Below the pieces are notes generated by a model. That model saw nothing but the letters and a program-made list of their open reading frames with translations, was not told where the DNA came from and made no database searches. A program made the position numbers and the translations under genes. From Flavobacteriales bacterium (GTDB lineage: Bacteria; Bacteroidota; Bacteroidia; Flavobacteriales_D; Sanyastnellaceae), in NCBI GenBank assembly GCA_016722445.1, contig JADKIZ010000024.1, positions 1 through 64,000 on the forward strand: DNA of 64,000 nucleotides. The letters run 5' to 3'. Shown here piece after piece: positions 37,629-48,630 of this stretch. How positions within the stretch are numbered: position 1 is the stretch's first letter; each line of letters opens with the position of its first letter.

Positions 37629-37737
37629 CAAAAGTAGTCCTGAACATAGCGTTTATCTTGCAACAGAGAATAATTTCATATCAAGTATTCGCATAACTTC
37701 CATGTAACAAAAAGGCCACATCTAAGAAGCGCCATTA

Positions 37738-38529
37738 TCAGCAACCACATTTATTGTGGTATATAGTTTTCGGTTTCCTTTTAGCAAATCGTCGCACACG
37801 TATGGAGTCTCTTTTTGCATCATAAGTAATCTCAACCTTTTCATCATCGAAAATGCGAAGATCCACTTGCTGAAGTATGGTATCTTTTTCAGAGGGATAA
37901 ATGTCTTGGATTTCTCCCGCTTTATTGGCCGACAAGCCATAATTGGATGCGGAAGTGAAGAAAATGAAACTACTGATGTTGTTCCAATAAAAGCATTTCT
38001 GCGGACTTCCCATATTCCAGCCTTTTTTTGTCATTCTACTAAACGTTGGAAAACAAGCTTGATCGATGTACATGCCATAAATGGTGTCTTGATCATTCGA
38101 ATTTTTAATACGTAAAGTGATCTCAGGTCTGTCCTGCAATATCAATTGTTGTACGGCTAAATATTGTTCATGTGCTTCCTGTGATTCGTCTGGAGATGGA
38201 ATTTTGGTAAGCTGTTCGTAAAGACTTAATTTGGTGATATCAACTGAACCGCAACAATTTTGAAAGAAAACATAGATGCTGTCCGGTTTAAAATTGCACA
38301 ACACATAATCCCTTTTTATCGTTGGATCGTCTTCTACAAAATACAGCGAATCAAGTTGTGGATAATGAGTTTGAAATTGAACTTCTTCCCCTTCAACTGT
38401 TTGTTGCACTCCATTGATCTTCACACTTAAAGATCCCATGGTAGAGTATATGCGAAAAGACTTTGTTTTTCCTTGAACTGTAGAACAATATGTCATCAGA
38501 ATGAGGATGATGATGGTAATTCTTGACAT
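37738..38529 (-). CDS. Exported hypothetical protein
   Basis: 263 aa with a signal peptide (RITIIILILMTYCSTVQG). The mature part begins with a beta-rich domain (SFRIYSTMGSLSVKING) resembling a PEGA or carboxypeptidase-regulatory fold, and the middle contains several Cys residues. The C-terminus is basic (RVRRFAKRKPKTIYHNK). No T9SS sorting domain. Lies between two T9SS cargo genes on the same strand. Not recognised. Confidence 0.55.
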   Translation of the reverse strand: MSRITIIILILMTYCSTVQGKTKSFRIYSTMGSLSVKINGVQQTVEGEEVQFQTHYPQLDSLYFVEDDPTIKRDYVLCNFKPDSIYVFFQNCCGSVDITKLSLYEQLTKIPSPDESQEAHEQYLAVQQLILQDRPEITLRIKNSNDQDTIYGMYIDQACFPTFSRMTKKGWNMGSPQKCFYWNNISSFIFFTSASNYGLSANKAGEIQDIYPSEKDTILQQVDLRIFDDEKVEITYDAKRDSIRVRRFAKRKPKTIYHNKCGC

Positions 38530-38557
38530 ATTCCAGCTCTTGATTTTCTTTTATCCA

Positions 38558-40009
38558 TTAGTTTTCTACCACAATCAACTCCCAATAGTGGTGGTGTTCT
38601 CCAACGATTGTAAGGGTATAAACGCCATTCGCATTTGTCGAGAATTCTATTTGGTTGTTACCAGGATACGCTTCACCTTCCCAAATGATTTGACCGGTCG
38701 AATTATAGAGTGTCAGTTTTCCTTTTTCAGTGAGAGATGAGTGATAGGTGAATCTTCCCTGATTTGGATTCGGGAATACGTTATTTTTTCCAGATGAAAT
38801 ATCTGGTGTGAAAGAACTGCCTGTCAATTCAAATGCACCACAATCCAATGTTTCGTCAGCTACCCGCTCAATGAAGCTACAGGTATCTGCATATTCTAAA
38901 CTCGGAATGAGTGAAAGGTTCAAGGCATTGGTCAATATTTGGGTTCCTGCATTTATGGATGGCGATTCAGAGGTTAAATGATAATCATATAGTTCTGGAT
39001 CAATGAACTGAAGGGATGGTATTGAAGAACTGAAGATGTTGTTGGCGCTATCTAAGCTTAGAGGCTCCCCAATAATTAGTCCACCAGTAGCTGAACCAGC
39101 AAGGATGTTGTTCTTTACATAAAGCAATTCAGTTCCGCTTCCAACATGAATAAAACTTCCTGTGCTCTTCTTATTGATGAATGTGTTATTTACAATATAA
39201 AGGGCATGTATTCCAGAATTGGTGGCTCCTTCCAGTGCATAACCTAGTAAATTGCTATTGGCTGAATTGACGCCTTGTTCAATGACATTACCAACAATGA
39301 TGGTAGTTCCACCATTTGGTAAGTCAATACTTCTGCTATCCATACTGTTTTCATTGGCGATGCGATTGTACATGATGATATTATTTCTGGCTCTGCTTTT
39401 TAATTCGTGTCCTTCAGCGATAGCATCATGACTGTAATTGTATCTGAAAATAAGGGTATCAATGTGGTTGATGTAAACATTATGCTGATAGCCTGGATTG
39501 GCGGCGCTTCCTCCATTCAAAAATTCAGAATACTCAATTGTTGTTTTACATTCATCAATATTGCCACAAAGAATTCCCATTTCATTGGAGACAAACCTAC
39601 ATGAGGTGACTAGTAGGTTTTTACCTTCCTGTCGAATACCAGCTCCATTATGATCAACCACTGTAGCATTGGCAAACTCGATGTTGTGGATGTGAATGCC
39701 ATCTCCTGCAACAACGAAGATTCCTTTGCCGTTGGTCATATCATTGGCAATATTGGAGCCCGCTTCAAGCCGTGGTCTGCCGCCTATTCCTGCGATAAAG
39801 AGATCATCCTGATTCCAACTTACTTGTACATCATTTACATAAGTAGCGGCTTCAATCAAAATACTATCACCGTTTGAAACAAGATCTGATATTTCACTGC
39901 AATAGAAGTATGGACCACTCGGACTGATGATCCATGTTGACGAATGGAGCGCTGAAAAAGCGAATGTGGAAAGCAGAGCTACTAAGATTTTCAGGTATGT
40001 TTTACTCAT
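38558..40009 (-). CDS. T9SS type A secreted right-handed beta-helix protein
   Basis: 483 aa from ATG 40009 (SKTYLKILVALLSTFAFSAL signal peptide). The body is a parallel beta-helix with repeated N-N-x-I/F turns (IHNIEFANATVV, LVTSCRFVSNEMG, LYIVNNTFINKKS, LYVKNNILAGSA), as in pectate-lyase-like or chondroitinase-like proteins. The last ~80 residues are a type A sorting domain (VFPNPNQGRFTYHS, LTLYNSTGQIIWEG, NGVYTLTIVG). Catalytic residues cannot be assigned. Probably surface-exposed or released, acting on polysaccharide or as adhesin. Confidence 0.8.
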   Translation of the reverse strand: MSKTYLKILVALLSTFAFSALHSSTWIISPSGPYFYCSEISDLVSNGDSILIEAATYVNDVQVSWNQDDLFIAGIGGRPRLEAGSNIANDMTNGKGIFVVAGDGIHIHNIEFANATVVDHNGAGIRQEGKNLLVTSCRFVSNEMGILCGNIDECKTTIEYSEFLNGGSAANPGYQHNVYINHIDTLIFRYNYSHDAIAEGHELKSRARNNIIMYNRIANENSMDSRSIDLPNGGTTIIVGNVIEQGVNSANSNLLGYALEGATNSGIHALYIVNNTFINKKSTGSFIHVGSGTELLYVKNNILAGSATGGLIIGEPLSLDSANNIFSSSIPSLQFIDPELYDYHLTSESPSINAGTQILTNALNLSLIPSLEYADTCSFIERVADETLDCGAFELTGSSFTPDISSGKNNVFPNPNQGRFTYHSSLTEKGKLTLYNSTGQIIWEGEAYPGNNQIEFSTNANGVYTLTIVGEHHHYWELIVVEN

Positions 40010-40134
40010 ATAGAATTGAGGCTTGATGTAAATATAGGTTGACAAGCCTTTGGTATCTCGACCAATTGTTTTCATGAATTAGATGATATTTGGTAGATAG
40101 CTTGTTGAGATACAAACTGTGAAATGATAAAACA

Positions 40135-40163
40135 AAAAAGCCCGGCTATCAGCCAGGCTTTTT
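40135..40163 (-). terminator. Terminator of the rpoBC operon
   Basis: AAAAAGCC(c)GGCT pairs with AGCC(a)GGCTTTTT around a 3-nt loop, 25 bp past the rpoC stop. A-run on one side and T-run on the other make it work in both directions. Confidence 0.85.
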
Positions 40164-40187
40164 ATATAATCAAATTTGAAATTCAAA

Positions 40188-43100
40188 TTATCCAACGCGC
40201 TCTTCGCTCACCACATTGCCGCCTGAACCGCGCTTCGCAACGAGATTGACATAATCTTCGCTGTTTCCGACGATCATCTTCTGGAATTTGCGTACTCCAG
40301 AACCAGCAGGTATTGGGTGACCAACGATTACGTTTTCTTTCAGGCCGATCAGGTAATCTGTTTTTCCCTGAACCGCTGCTTCATTCAGAACTTTTGTAGT
40401 TTCCTGGAACGATGCTGCTGAAATCCATGAATCGGTCTGCAATGATGCACGTGTGATACCCTGAAGCATTGGACGAGCTGTTGAAGTCACCGCTTCGCGC
40501 GCTACAATCTCTTGCTTGTCTTTGCGCTTCAATTGTGAGTTTTCATCACGGAGGTTGCGCACACTGATGATCTGACCAACTTGATAGCGATCACTGTCAC
40601 CAGAATCTACCACAACCATTTTATCAAAGAGCAACTCGTTTTCTTCGAGGAATTCTGCCTTATCTACGTTTGTACCTTCGAGGAATCTGGTGTCACCTGC
40701 ATCGGTAATCTCTACCTTACGCATCATCTGACGAACAATTACTTCGAAGTGTTTATCGTTGATTTTCACACCCTGCAGACGGTATACTTCCTGAATTTCA
40801 TTCACCAAATATTCCTGTACCGCTGTTGGTCCTTGAATATCGAGAATGTCTCCCGGAGAAATTGCACCATCTGAAAGTTGCATACCGGCACGTACAAAGT
40901 CACCATCCTGAACCAGAATGTGCTTGGAGAGTGGAATGAGATATTTCTTCTCTTCACCTGTACGGGCTTTCACTGCAATTTCACGATTACCACGTTTGAT
41001 TTTACCGTACTCTACAATTCCGTCGATTTCAGTAACAACAGCTGGGTTTGATGGATTACGCGCTTCGAACAATTCCGTCACACGTGGAAGACCACCGGTG
41101 ATATCGCTTGTCTTACCAGACATACGAGGAATTTTCACAAGCACAACACCTTTACCAACCTTCGCTCCGTTTTCAACGTTGAGGTGAGCTCCCACTGGAA
41201 GTGAGTAAACTTTTACAACCTCTTTGTTTCGTACGATTTCAATCGCAGGGTTCTTTTTCTTGTCTTTTGTTTCAATGATCACTTTCTCAGAGAAACCGGT
41301 TTGTTCATCGAGTTCAGTTTTGAAAGTAATACCTTCTTCTACTGCATCGAAACGAATGGTTCCGTCTTCTTCTGTGATGATGACACTGTTGTATGGGTCC
41401 CAATCGCAAATGAGATCGCCTTTCTTCACAGACTGGCCAACTTTTGCATAAAGAGTAGCTCCATAAGGAATGTTTGCACTGGTCAAAACACTACCTGATT
41501 TTTCGTCTTGAATTTTCAATTCAGAAGAACGAGAAACCACAATGGTTTTCAATTCACCTGTATCTGACATGAAGTCTACGGTACGCAGTTCTTCAATTTC
41601 AATAACACCTGGGTATTTTGCCTTGATGTCCTGTTCAATAGAACCACCGCCGGCAGCACCACCCGTGTGGAACGTACGGAGTGTAAGCTGTGTACCAGGT
41701 TCACCGATGGATTGTGCAGCGATAACACCTGCTGCAAGTCCATCCTGCACCAGTTTCGCAGTTGCAAGGTCACGACCATAACATTTCGCACATACACCAC
41801 GCTTGCTTTCGCAAGTGAGTACAGAGCGAATTTCTACTTCTTCGATACCTGCAGCTTGAATGGCTTCAGCTTCATTTTCGTTGATCTGTTGTCCAGCTTC
41901 AACAATGAGGGTACCTGTTTCGGGATGTAGAATATCGTGAACACTTGTACGGCCGAGGATACGGTCTTCAAGCGTTTCAACAACTTCATCAGCTTTCTTC
42001 AATGCTGATGCAACAATTCCGCGAAGTGTTCCGCAATCAACTTCGTTGATGATGACATCCTGCGCCACATCGACAAGACGACGGGTGAGGTAACCAGCAT
42101 CAGCTGTTTTCAAAGCGGTATCTGCAAGACCTTTACGGGCACCGTGGGTAGAGATGAAGTACTCAAGGATCGAAAGTCCTTCTTTAAAGTTTGCAAGGAT
42201 CGGGTTTTCGATGATATCCTGACCACCCATTGCAGCGTTTTTCTGCGGCTTGGCCATCAGACCCCTCATACCTGCGAGCTGACGAATCTGCTCTTTAGAA
42301 CCGCGGGCTCCTGAGTCAAACATCATGAAGATGCTGTTAAATCCTTCTTGGTCAGATTTGATCCGGTCCATGAGGATATTCGTGAGCTTCGAGTTGGTAT
42401 TGGTCCAGATATCAATCACCTGATTATAACGTTCGTTATTGGTGATGAGACCCATGTTATAGCTGTCGAATACTTCCTGAACTTTGCTAGCCGCATCATT
42501 CACGAGTTTGTCTTTCTCTGGTGGAATGATTACGTCGGTCAGTTTGAACGACAATCCACCTTTGAATGCCCAATAGTATCCGAGATCTTTGATGTCATCA
42601 AGGAATCTTGAAGTGCGGGCAATACCCACGTGTTTCAAAATATCTCCGATGATATCACGAAGTGCTTTCTTGGTAAGAAGTGTATTGATGAATCCAACTT
42701 CTTTCGGTACAACACGATTGAACACCACACGACCACAAGTGGTGTCGATGATGCTTGTGTTACCTGCAGAGTCGGTCCATCTTACTTTGATCTTCGCGTG
42801 AAGATCCAGTTTGCCTTCGTTGAAAGCAATGGTTACTTCTTCTTCGGAATAATATGTTTTGTTTTCTCCAAGAGCAGGGTGCTCAGGAGTTCCTTTGCGT
42901 TCTTTGGTAATATAATAAAGACCAAGTACCATGTCCTGAGAAGGTACCGTGATCGGCGCACCATTAGCAGGATTCAGGATGTTGTGTGAAGCAAGCATGA
43001 GGAGTTGCGCTTCCAGAATTGCCGCACTACCTAGTGGCACGTGAACGGCCATCTGGTCACCGTCAAAGTCGGCGTTGAATGCCGTACAAACGAGTGGGTG

Positions 43101-44501
43101 CAACTGAATCGCTTTTCCTTCAATGAGCTTTGGCTGGAAAGCCTGAATACCAAGTCTGTGAAGGGTAGGAGCACGGTTGAGTAGAACTGGATGTCCTTTC
43201 AATACGTTTTCCAAAATATCCCAAACTACCGCTTCTTTTTTATCTACAATTTTCTTCGCAGATTTTACGGTCTTTACAATACCTCTTTCAATCATCTTAC
43301 GGATGATGAATGGCTTGAAAAGCTCGGCTGCCATGTCTTTCGGCAATCCACACTCGTGCAGTTTCAATTCAGGTCCTACAACAATTACCGAACGTGCAGA
43401 ATAGTCAACACGTTTACCGAGGAGGTTCTGACGGAAACGTCCTTGTTTACCTTTCAATGAATCTGAAAGTGATTTCAGTGGACGATTGCTTTCTGTTTTA
43501 ACAGCAGATGATTTACGGCTGTTGTCAAACAATGAATCCACAGCTTCCTGAAGCATACGTTTCTCGTTACGGAGAATCACTTCTGGTGCTTTGATTTCAA
43601 CAAGTCTCTTCAGACGGTTGTTACGGATGATCACACGACGATAAAGGTCATTCAGGTCGGATGTTGCAAAACGCCCACCATCAAGTGGAACAAGCGGACG
43701 AAGTTCCGGTGGAATCACGGGAACTACTTTGGTAATCATCCATTCAGGACGATTGGTCACGCGTGTATTTGCATCGCGGAATGCCTCAACAACCTGAAGA
43801 CGCTTCAGCGCTTCGTTTTTACGTTGCTGTGAAGTTTCAACATTCGCTTTGTGACGAAGTTCGTATGACAACTCATCCAATTTCACTTTCGCAAGCAAAT
43901 CATAGAGTGCTTCTGCACCCATTTTCGCTACAAATTTGTTGGGGTCTTTGTCATCGAGGTATTGATTTTCCTTCGGAAGTTTCTCTACGATATCGAGGTA
44001 TTCTTCTTCTGTAAGGAAATCATAATCCTGAAGGGAATTGCCTTCAGCATTGGTTGCAGGACCTGCATTCACTACCACATAACGCTCGTAGTAAATGATT
44101 TGATCGAGCTTTTTAGTCGGAAGACCTAAGAGGTAACCGATTTTGTTTGGAAGTGAACGGAAGTACCAAATGTGAGCTACCGGCACACTCAAAGTAATGT
44201 GACCTGTACGCTCACGACGTACCTTTTTCTCAGTTACTTCCACACCGCAGCGGTCACAAACGATTCCTTTGTAACGAATACGTTTGTATTTACCACAGTG
44301 ACATTCGTAATCCTTTACAGGACCGAAGATTTTTTCGCAGAAAAGACCATCGCGTTCCGGTTTGTATGTACGGTAGTTGATGGTTTCCGGCTTCAGAACC
44401 TCACCATGTGAACGTTCCAGAATTTCTTCCGGTGACGCCAGACTAATGGTGATCGATTTGAAATCGCTATTCGGACGTGCTACTTTTTTAGCTTGAAGCA
44501 T
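40188..44501 (-). CDS. rpoC: DNA-directed RNA polymerase beta-prime subunit
   Basis: 1437 aa, intact. N-terminal zinc finger with Cys68, Cys70, Cys82 and Cys85 (CHCGKY, CDRCG). The catalytic Mg-binding motif NADFDGDQM is at residues 476-484. The bridge and trigger regions and a second zinc site (CESKRGVCAKCYGRD) follow. Forms the active centre with RpoB. Last gene of the rplKAJL-rpoBC block, 89 bp after rpoB. Confidence 0.98.
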   Translation of the reverse strand: MLQAKKVARPNSDFKSITISLASPEEILERSHGEVLKPETINYRTYKPERDGLFCEKIFGPVKDYECHCGKYKRIRYKGIVCDRCGVEVTEKKVRRERTGHITLSVPVAHIWYFRSLPNKIGYLLGLPTKKLDQIIYYERYVVVNAGPATNAEGNSLQDYDFLTEEEYLDIVEKLPKENQYLDDKDPNKFVAKMGAEALYDLLAKVKLDELSYELRHKANVETSQQRKNEALKRLQVVEAFRDANTRVTNRPEWMITKVVPVIPPELRPLVPLDGGRFATSDLNDLYRRVIIRNNRLKRLVEIKAPEVILRNEKRMLQEAVDSLFDNSRKSSAVKTESNRPLKSLSDSLKGKQGRFRQNLLGKRVDYSARSVIVVGPELKLHECGLPKDMAAELFKPFIIRKMIERGIVKTVKSAKKIVDKKEAVVWDILENVLKGHPVLLNRAPTLHRLGIQAFQPKLIEGKAIQLHPLVCTAFNADFDGDQMAVHVPLGSAAILEAQLLMLASHNILNPANGAPITVPSQDMVLGLYYITKERKGTPEHPALGENKTYYSEEEVTIAFNEGKLDLHAKIKVRWTDSAGNTSIIDTTCGRVVFNRVVPKEVGFINTLLTKKALRDIIGDILKHVGIARTSRFLDDIKDLGYYWAFKGGLSFKLTDVIIPPEKDKLVNDAASKVQEVFDSYNMGLITNNERYNQVIDIWTNTNSKLTNILMDRIKSDQEGFNSIFMMFDSGARGSKEQIRQLAGMRGLMAKPQKNAAMGGQDIIENPILANFKEGLSILEYFISTHGARKGLADTALKTADAGYLTRRLVDVAQDVIINEVDCGTLRGIVASALKKADEVVETLEDRILGRTSVHDILHPETGTLIVEAGQQINENEAEAIQAAGIEEVEIRSVLTCESKRGVCAKCYGRDLATAKLVQDGLAAGVIAAQSIGEPGTQLTLRTFHTGGAAGGGSIEQDIKAKYPGVIEIEELRTVDFMSDTGELKTIVVSRSSELKIQDEKSGSVLTSANIPYGATLYAKVGQSVKKGDLICDWDPYNSVIITEEDGTIRFDAVEEGITFKTELDEQTGFSEKVIIETKDKKKNPAIEIVRNKEVVKVYSLPVGAHLNVENGAKVGKGVVLVKIPRMSGKTSDITGGLPRVTELFEARNPSNPAVVTEIDGIVEYGKIKRGNREIAVKARTGEEKKYLIPLSKHILVQDGDFVRAGMQLSDGAISPGDILDIQGPTAVQEYLVNEIQEVYRLQGVKINDKHFEVIVRQMMRKVEITDAGDTRFLEGTNVDKAEFLEENELLFDKMVVVDSGDSDRYQVGQIISVRNLRDENSQLKRKDKQEIVAREAVTSTARPMLQGITRASLQTDSWISAASFQETTKVLNEAAVQGKTDYLIGLKENVIVGHPIPAGSGVRKFQKMIVGNSEDYVNLVAKRGSGGNVVSEERVG

Positions 44502-44547
44502 TATGTTATCCTTTTTCTGGTGTTTCTATTGTTCGTTGTTCTATCGC

Positions 44548-44574
44548 AAGTGAGTAGTATAATACTCTTCACTT
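44548..44574. other. rpoB-rpoC intergenic palindrome
   Basis: AAGTGA, AGTAT, then ATACT and TCACTT form an imperfect palindrome in the 89-bp gap between rpoB and rpoC. It may be an RNA processing site. No T-run follows. Confidence 0.4.
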
Positions 44575-44590
44575 ATTCAGAGCATAGCCC

Positions 44591-47500
44591 TTATAAGGTT
44601 TGGTTCAGGGTAATATTCAACCCGAGACCACGCAATTCATGCAGAAGTACATTGAAGGATTCCGGTATACCTGGTACAGGCATATTTTCTCCTTTTACAA
44701 TACACTCGTAAGCTTTCGCTCTACCCAGTACATCATCCGATTTAACAGTGAGAATTTCCTGGAGAATGTTTGCCGCACCGAATGCTTCAAGTGCCCAAAC
44801 CTCCATCTCACCAAATCGCTGACCACCGAACTGAGCCTTACCACCAAGCGGCTGCTGGGTGATGAGAGAGTATGGTCCGATAGAACGAGCGTGCATTTTG
44901 TCATCAACCATGTGACTTAGTTTGATCATATAGATCACACCTACTGTCGCCTCTTGTTCAAAACGCTCTCCGGTACCACCGTCATAGAGATAAGTAACTC
45001 CCCATTCTGGTACTCCGGCATCGGTCATTTCCTGCTGAATTTCTTTGAGTGAAGCACCGTCGAAGATTGGTGTGGCGAAACGTTTTCCAGTATTCATACC
45101 TGCCCAACCAAGTACAGTTTCGTAAATCTGTCCAAGGTTCATACGCGATGGTACACCAAGAGGGTTGAGTACGATGTCTACTGTTGTTCCGTCTTCGAGG
45201 AATGGCATATCCTCGTCACGTACGATACGGGCTACAATACCCTTGTTACCGTGACGACCTGCCATCTTATCACCCACACGAAGTTTACGCTTCTGTGCGA
45301 TATACACTTTCGCAAGTTTCACAATACCTGCTGGTAGTTCATCACCAACTGTCAATTGGAATTTCTTGCGCTTATAAGATCCAAGAACTTCGTTGTAACG
45401 CATGTTGAAATTGTGCACACAACGTTTCACCAATGTATTGGTTGGTTCGTCTTTCGTCCAGCCTTCTGCATTCACCACGCTATAATCGATGGTTGAAAGT
45501 GATTTTGCTGTGAATTTCGTTCCTTTCTTGATTTGCTCTTCTTTGAAGTAGTTGTATACACCTTGACACGTCTGATCTTTTTACGATCGCAATCAATTTG
45601 TCTACAAGCACTTTTTTAAGATCCATGACTTCTTTTTCATGTTCCTTATCCAAAGCTTCAACAATGGCTTTTTCGTTGGTCTTAACTGGCTTCTTATCCT
45701 TAATGGTACGGGAGAAGAGCTTTTTGTCAATCACAACACCTGTTGCACTTGGTGGAACTTTCAAAGAGGCATCCTTCACATCACCGGCTTTATCACCGAA
45801 GATTGCGCGGAGGAGTTTTTCTTCCGGAGTCGGATCAGTTTCTCCTTTCGGAGTGATCTTACCGATCAGGATATCACCTTCTTTTACCTCAGCACCAACG
45901 CGAATGATACCGTTTTCATCGAGGTCTTTGGTTGCTTCTTCACTTACGTTTGGAATATCTGCTGTCAATTCTTCAACACCGCGTTTGGTATCGCGAACTT
46001 CAGTAGTATACTCATCAACGTGAATAGAAGTAAAGATATCGTCACGTACTACACGTTCAGAAATTACGATCGCATCTTCAAAGTTGTATCCTTTCCATGG
46101 CATGAAGGCCACTTTCAGGTTACGACCGATGGCAAGTTCACCACCTTTCGTAGAATATCCTTCAACCATGATCTGACCTTTCACAACACGCTCACCTTTG
46201 GTCACAAGAGGACGAAGGTTTACAGTTGTACTTTGGTTGGTCTTCATGAATTTGCGGATGATATAAGATTTCACCGGAGTGTTGAAACTCACGAGTTCAT
46301 CTTCTTCACTGCGCTTATAACGTACACGAATTTCAGTAGCATCAACATATTCAACTACACCGTCACCTTCTGCTGCGAGAAGTACACGTGAATCTGCAGC
46401 TACTCGTCCTTCGAGACCGGTACCTACGATTGGAGCTTCAGGACGCATCAAAGGCACAGCCTGACGCATCATGTTCGATCCCATCAGTGCACGGTTCGCG
46501 TCATCGTGTTCAAGGAACGGAATGAGCGATGCTGCTATCGATGCAATCTGGTTTGGAGCAACGTCCATCAAACTCAGACGTTCCGGATGAATTACCGGGA
46601 AGTCTCCTTCAAGACGTGCTTTTACATTTGATGAAAGGAAGTTACCTTTTTCGTCGATCTCAGCATTTGCTTGTGCGATTACTTTGGTATCTTCATCTTC
46701 CGCTGTCAGGTATGTTACACCTGAGTTGTTCATCACTGCTTTTCCATTTTCAACTTTACGATACGGAGTTTCGATGAATCCGAGTCTGTTGATTTTGGCA
46801 TAAACGCAAAGTGATGAAATAAGACCGATGTTCGGACCTTCTGGTGTTTCGATGGTGCAGAGTCGGCCATAGTGCGTATAGTGAACGTCGCGGACTTCGA
46901 ATCCAGCACGTTCGCGAGAGAGACCACCAGGTCCGAGTGCAGACATACGACGCTTGTGAGTTACCTCGGCAAGCGGATTGGTCTGATCCATGAACTGTGA
47001 CAACTGGTTCGTTCCGAAGAATGAATTGATCACCGAAGAAAGTGTCTTGGCATTGATCAAGTCAATAGGAGTGAAGACCTCATTGTCACGAACGTTCATA
47101 CGCTCGCGGATGGTGCGGGCCATACGGGCCAAACCAACTGCAAACTGGTTGTAAAGTTGTTCGCCAACTGTACGAACACGACGGTTCGACAAGTGGTCGA
47201 TATCATCCACATCGGCTTTGGAGTTAACCAACTCGATGAGGTATTTGATGATCTGAATAATATCGTCCTTGGTGAGGGTACGATTCTGCGAATTGGTGTT
47301 TCCAAGTTTTCTGTTGATACGGAAACGACCAACTTCACCAAGGTCATATCTCTGCTCAGAGAAGAAGAGTTTGTCGATCACGCTACGTGCTGTTTCCAAA
47401 TCTGGTGGTTCAGCATTACGCAACTGACGGTAGATGTATTCCACCGCTTCTTTTTCTGAGTTTGAAGTATCTTTTTGAAGGGTGTTGTGGATCAGTGTAA

Positions 47501-48455
47501 AATCAGCAGAATTCGACTCTTCTTTGTGAAGAATAATCGATTTGGTTCCGCTGTCTACAATAATGTCGATGTGTTGATTTTCAAGAACGGTTTCGCGGTC
47601 AAGAACAACCTCGTTACGTTCAATAGAAACCACCTCACCGGTATCCTCATCTACGAAATCTTCAATCCAGGTTTTCAATACACGGGCTGCGAGACGGCGT
47701 CCGAGCACGCGTTGAATACCTGCTTTTGAAACCTTCACTTCTTCAGCGAGGTTGAAAATCTCGAGGATCTGACGGTCACTTTCGTAACCAATCGCGCGGA
47801 GTAGGGTAGTTACCGGAAGCTTTTTCTTACGGTCGATGTAAGCGTACATCACGTTGTTGATGTCCGTTGCAAACTCAATCCATGAACCACGGAAAGGAAT
47901 GATACGGGCACTGTATAATTTAGTACCATTTGCGTGGCGGCTCTGTCCGAAGAACACACCAGGTGAACGGTGAAGCTGTGATACGATCACGCGCTCTGCA
48001 CCATTGATCACAAATGATCCCTGTGGGGTCATGTATGGAATGGTTCCGAGGTACACGTCCTGCACGATGGTTTCAAAATCCTCGTGTTCAGGGTCGGTAC
48101 AGTAAAGCTTGAGTTTAGCTTTCAGCGGAACGCTGTAGGTAAGACCACGTTCGATACACTCTTCAATGGTGTATCGTGGAGGGTCGATGAAGTAATCGAG
48201 GAACTCGAGTACGAACTGATTTCGGGTATCAGTGATGGGGAAGTTCTCTGAGAATACTTTGTAGAGACCTTCATTGCTTCGGTTTTCCGGGTTCGTTTCC
48301 AATTGAAAGAACTCCCGGAAGGAAGCCAACTGAATTTCCAGGAAATCTGGATATTCATAGAAACTTTTGGTTGATGAAAAGTTGTGCCTCTCATCTGATT
48401 TCTTAAGTGTTGCCAAGTCTTTTAGGTGTTTTAATTGTTCTTGTTCGCTAACCAC
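44591..48455 (-). CDS. rpoB: DNA-directed RNA polymerase beta subunit (one-base insertion)
   Basis: About 1287 aa when one T of the run at 45578-45582 is removed. As given, the frame reads LIAIVK and then RSDVSRC and stops at 45480, while the adjacent frame gives the expected DQTCQGVYNYFKEEQ and continues through NAEGWTKDEPTNTLVKRC to 44591. Family landmarks: the rifampicin region FGTNQLSQFMDQTNPLAE...HKRRMSALGPGGL, the AVHVP-facing lobe GYNFEDAIVISE, and the C-terminal GGKAQFGGQRFGEMEVWALEA. Because rpoB is essential, a sequencing error is by far the simplest explanation. Confidence 0.97.
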
Positions 48456-48571
48456 GCGACTTTGCTTCTCTTGTAGCCTGAGTAGTTTTCAGACAACAAA
48501 TCCGGAACTCCTGTCGGCGGATCCGGTGTATGTTGTGTAAACAGTTTAAGTACCGTTTACAAATGAGTTTA

Positions 48572-48605
48572 GGCCGCCCTTCCACACTGCGTATGGAAGG
48601 GGGCC
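48572..48605 (-). promoter_or_regulatory. rplL-rpoB intergenic hairpin (attenuator or processing site)
   Basis: GGCC/GGCC plus CCCTTCCA/TGGAAGGG form a 12-bp stem with one bulged base and a 9-nt loop, 26 bp past the rplL stop and 116 bp before rpoB. No U-run follows, so partial attenuation or RNase III cleavage, as known at this junction in Escherichia coli, is more likely than full termination (inference). Confidence 0.6.
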
Positions 48606-48630
48606 TCAACTATTTTAATGAGTTGTGATA

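Noticed and set aside
37605..37631. N-terminal extension of the large T9SS protein (MPPPLIKNE)
   Set aside because: It reads through the C10 tract; the ATG at 37604 begins a proper signal peptide.
45480..45600. Programmed frameshift or split rpoB
   Set aside because: A single extra T in a T5 run explains it exactly, and similar indels occur throughout the contig; no slippery-site/pseudoknot context was seen.
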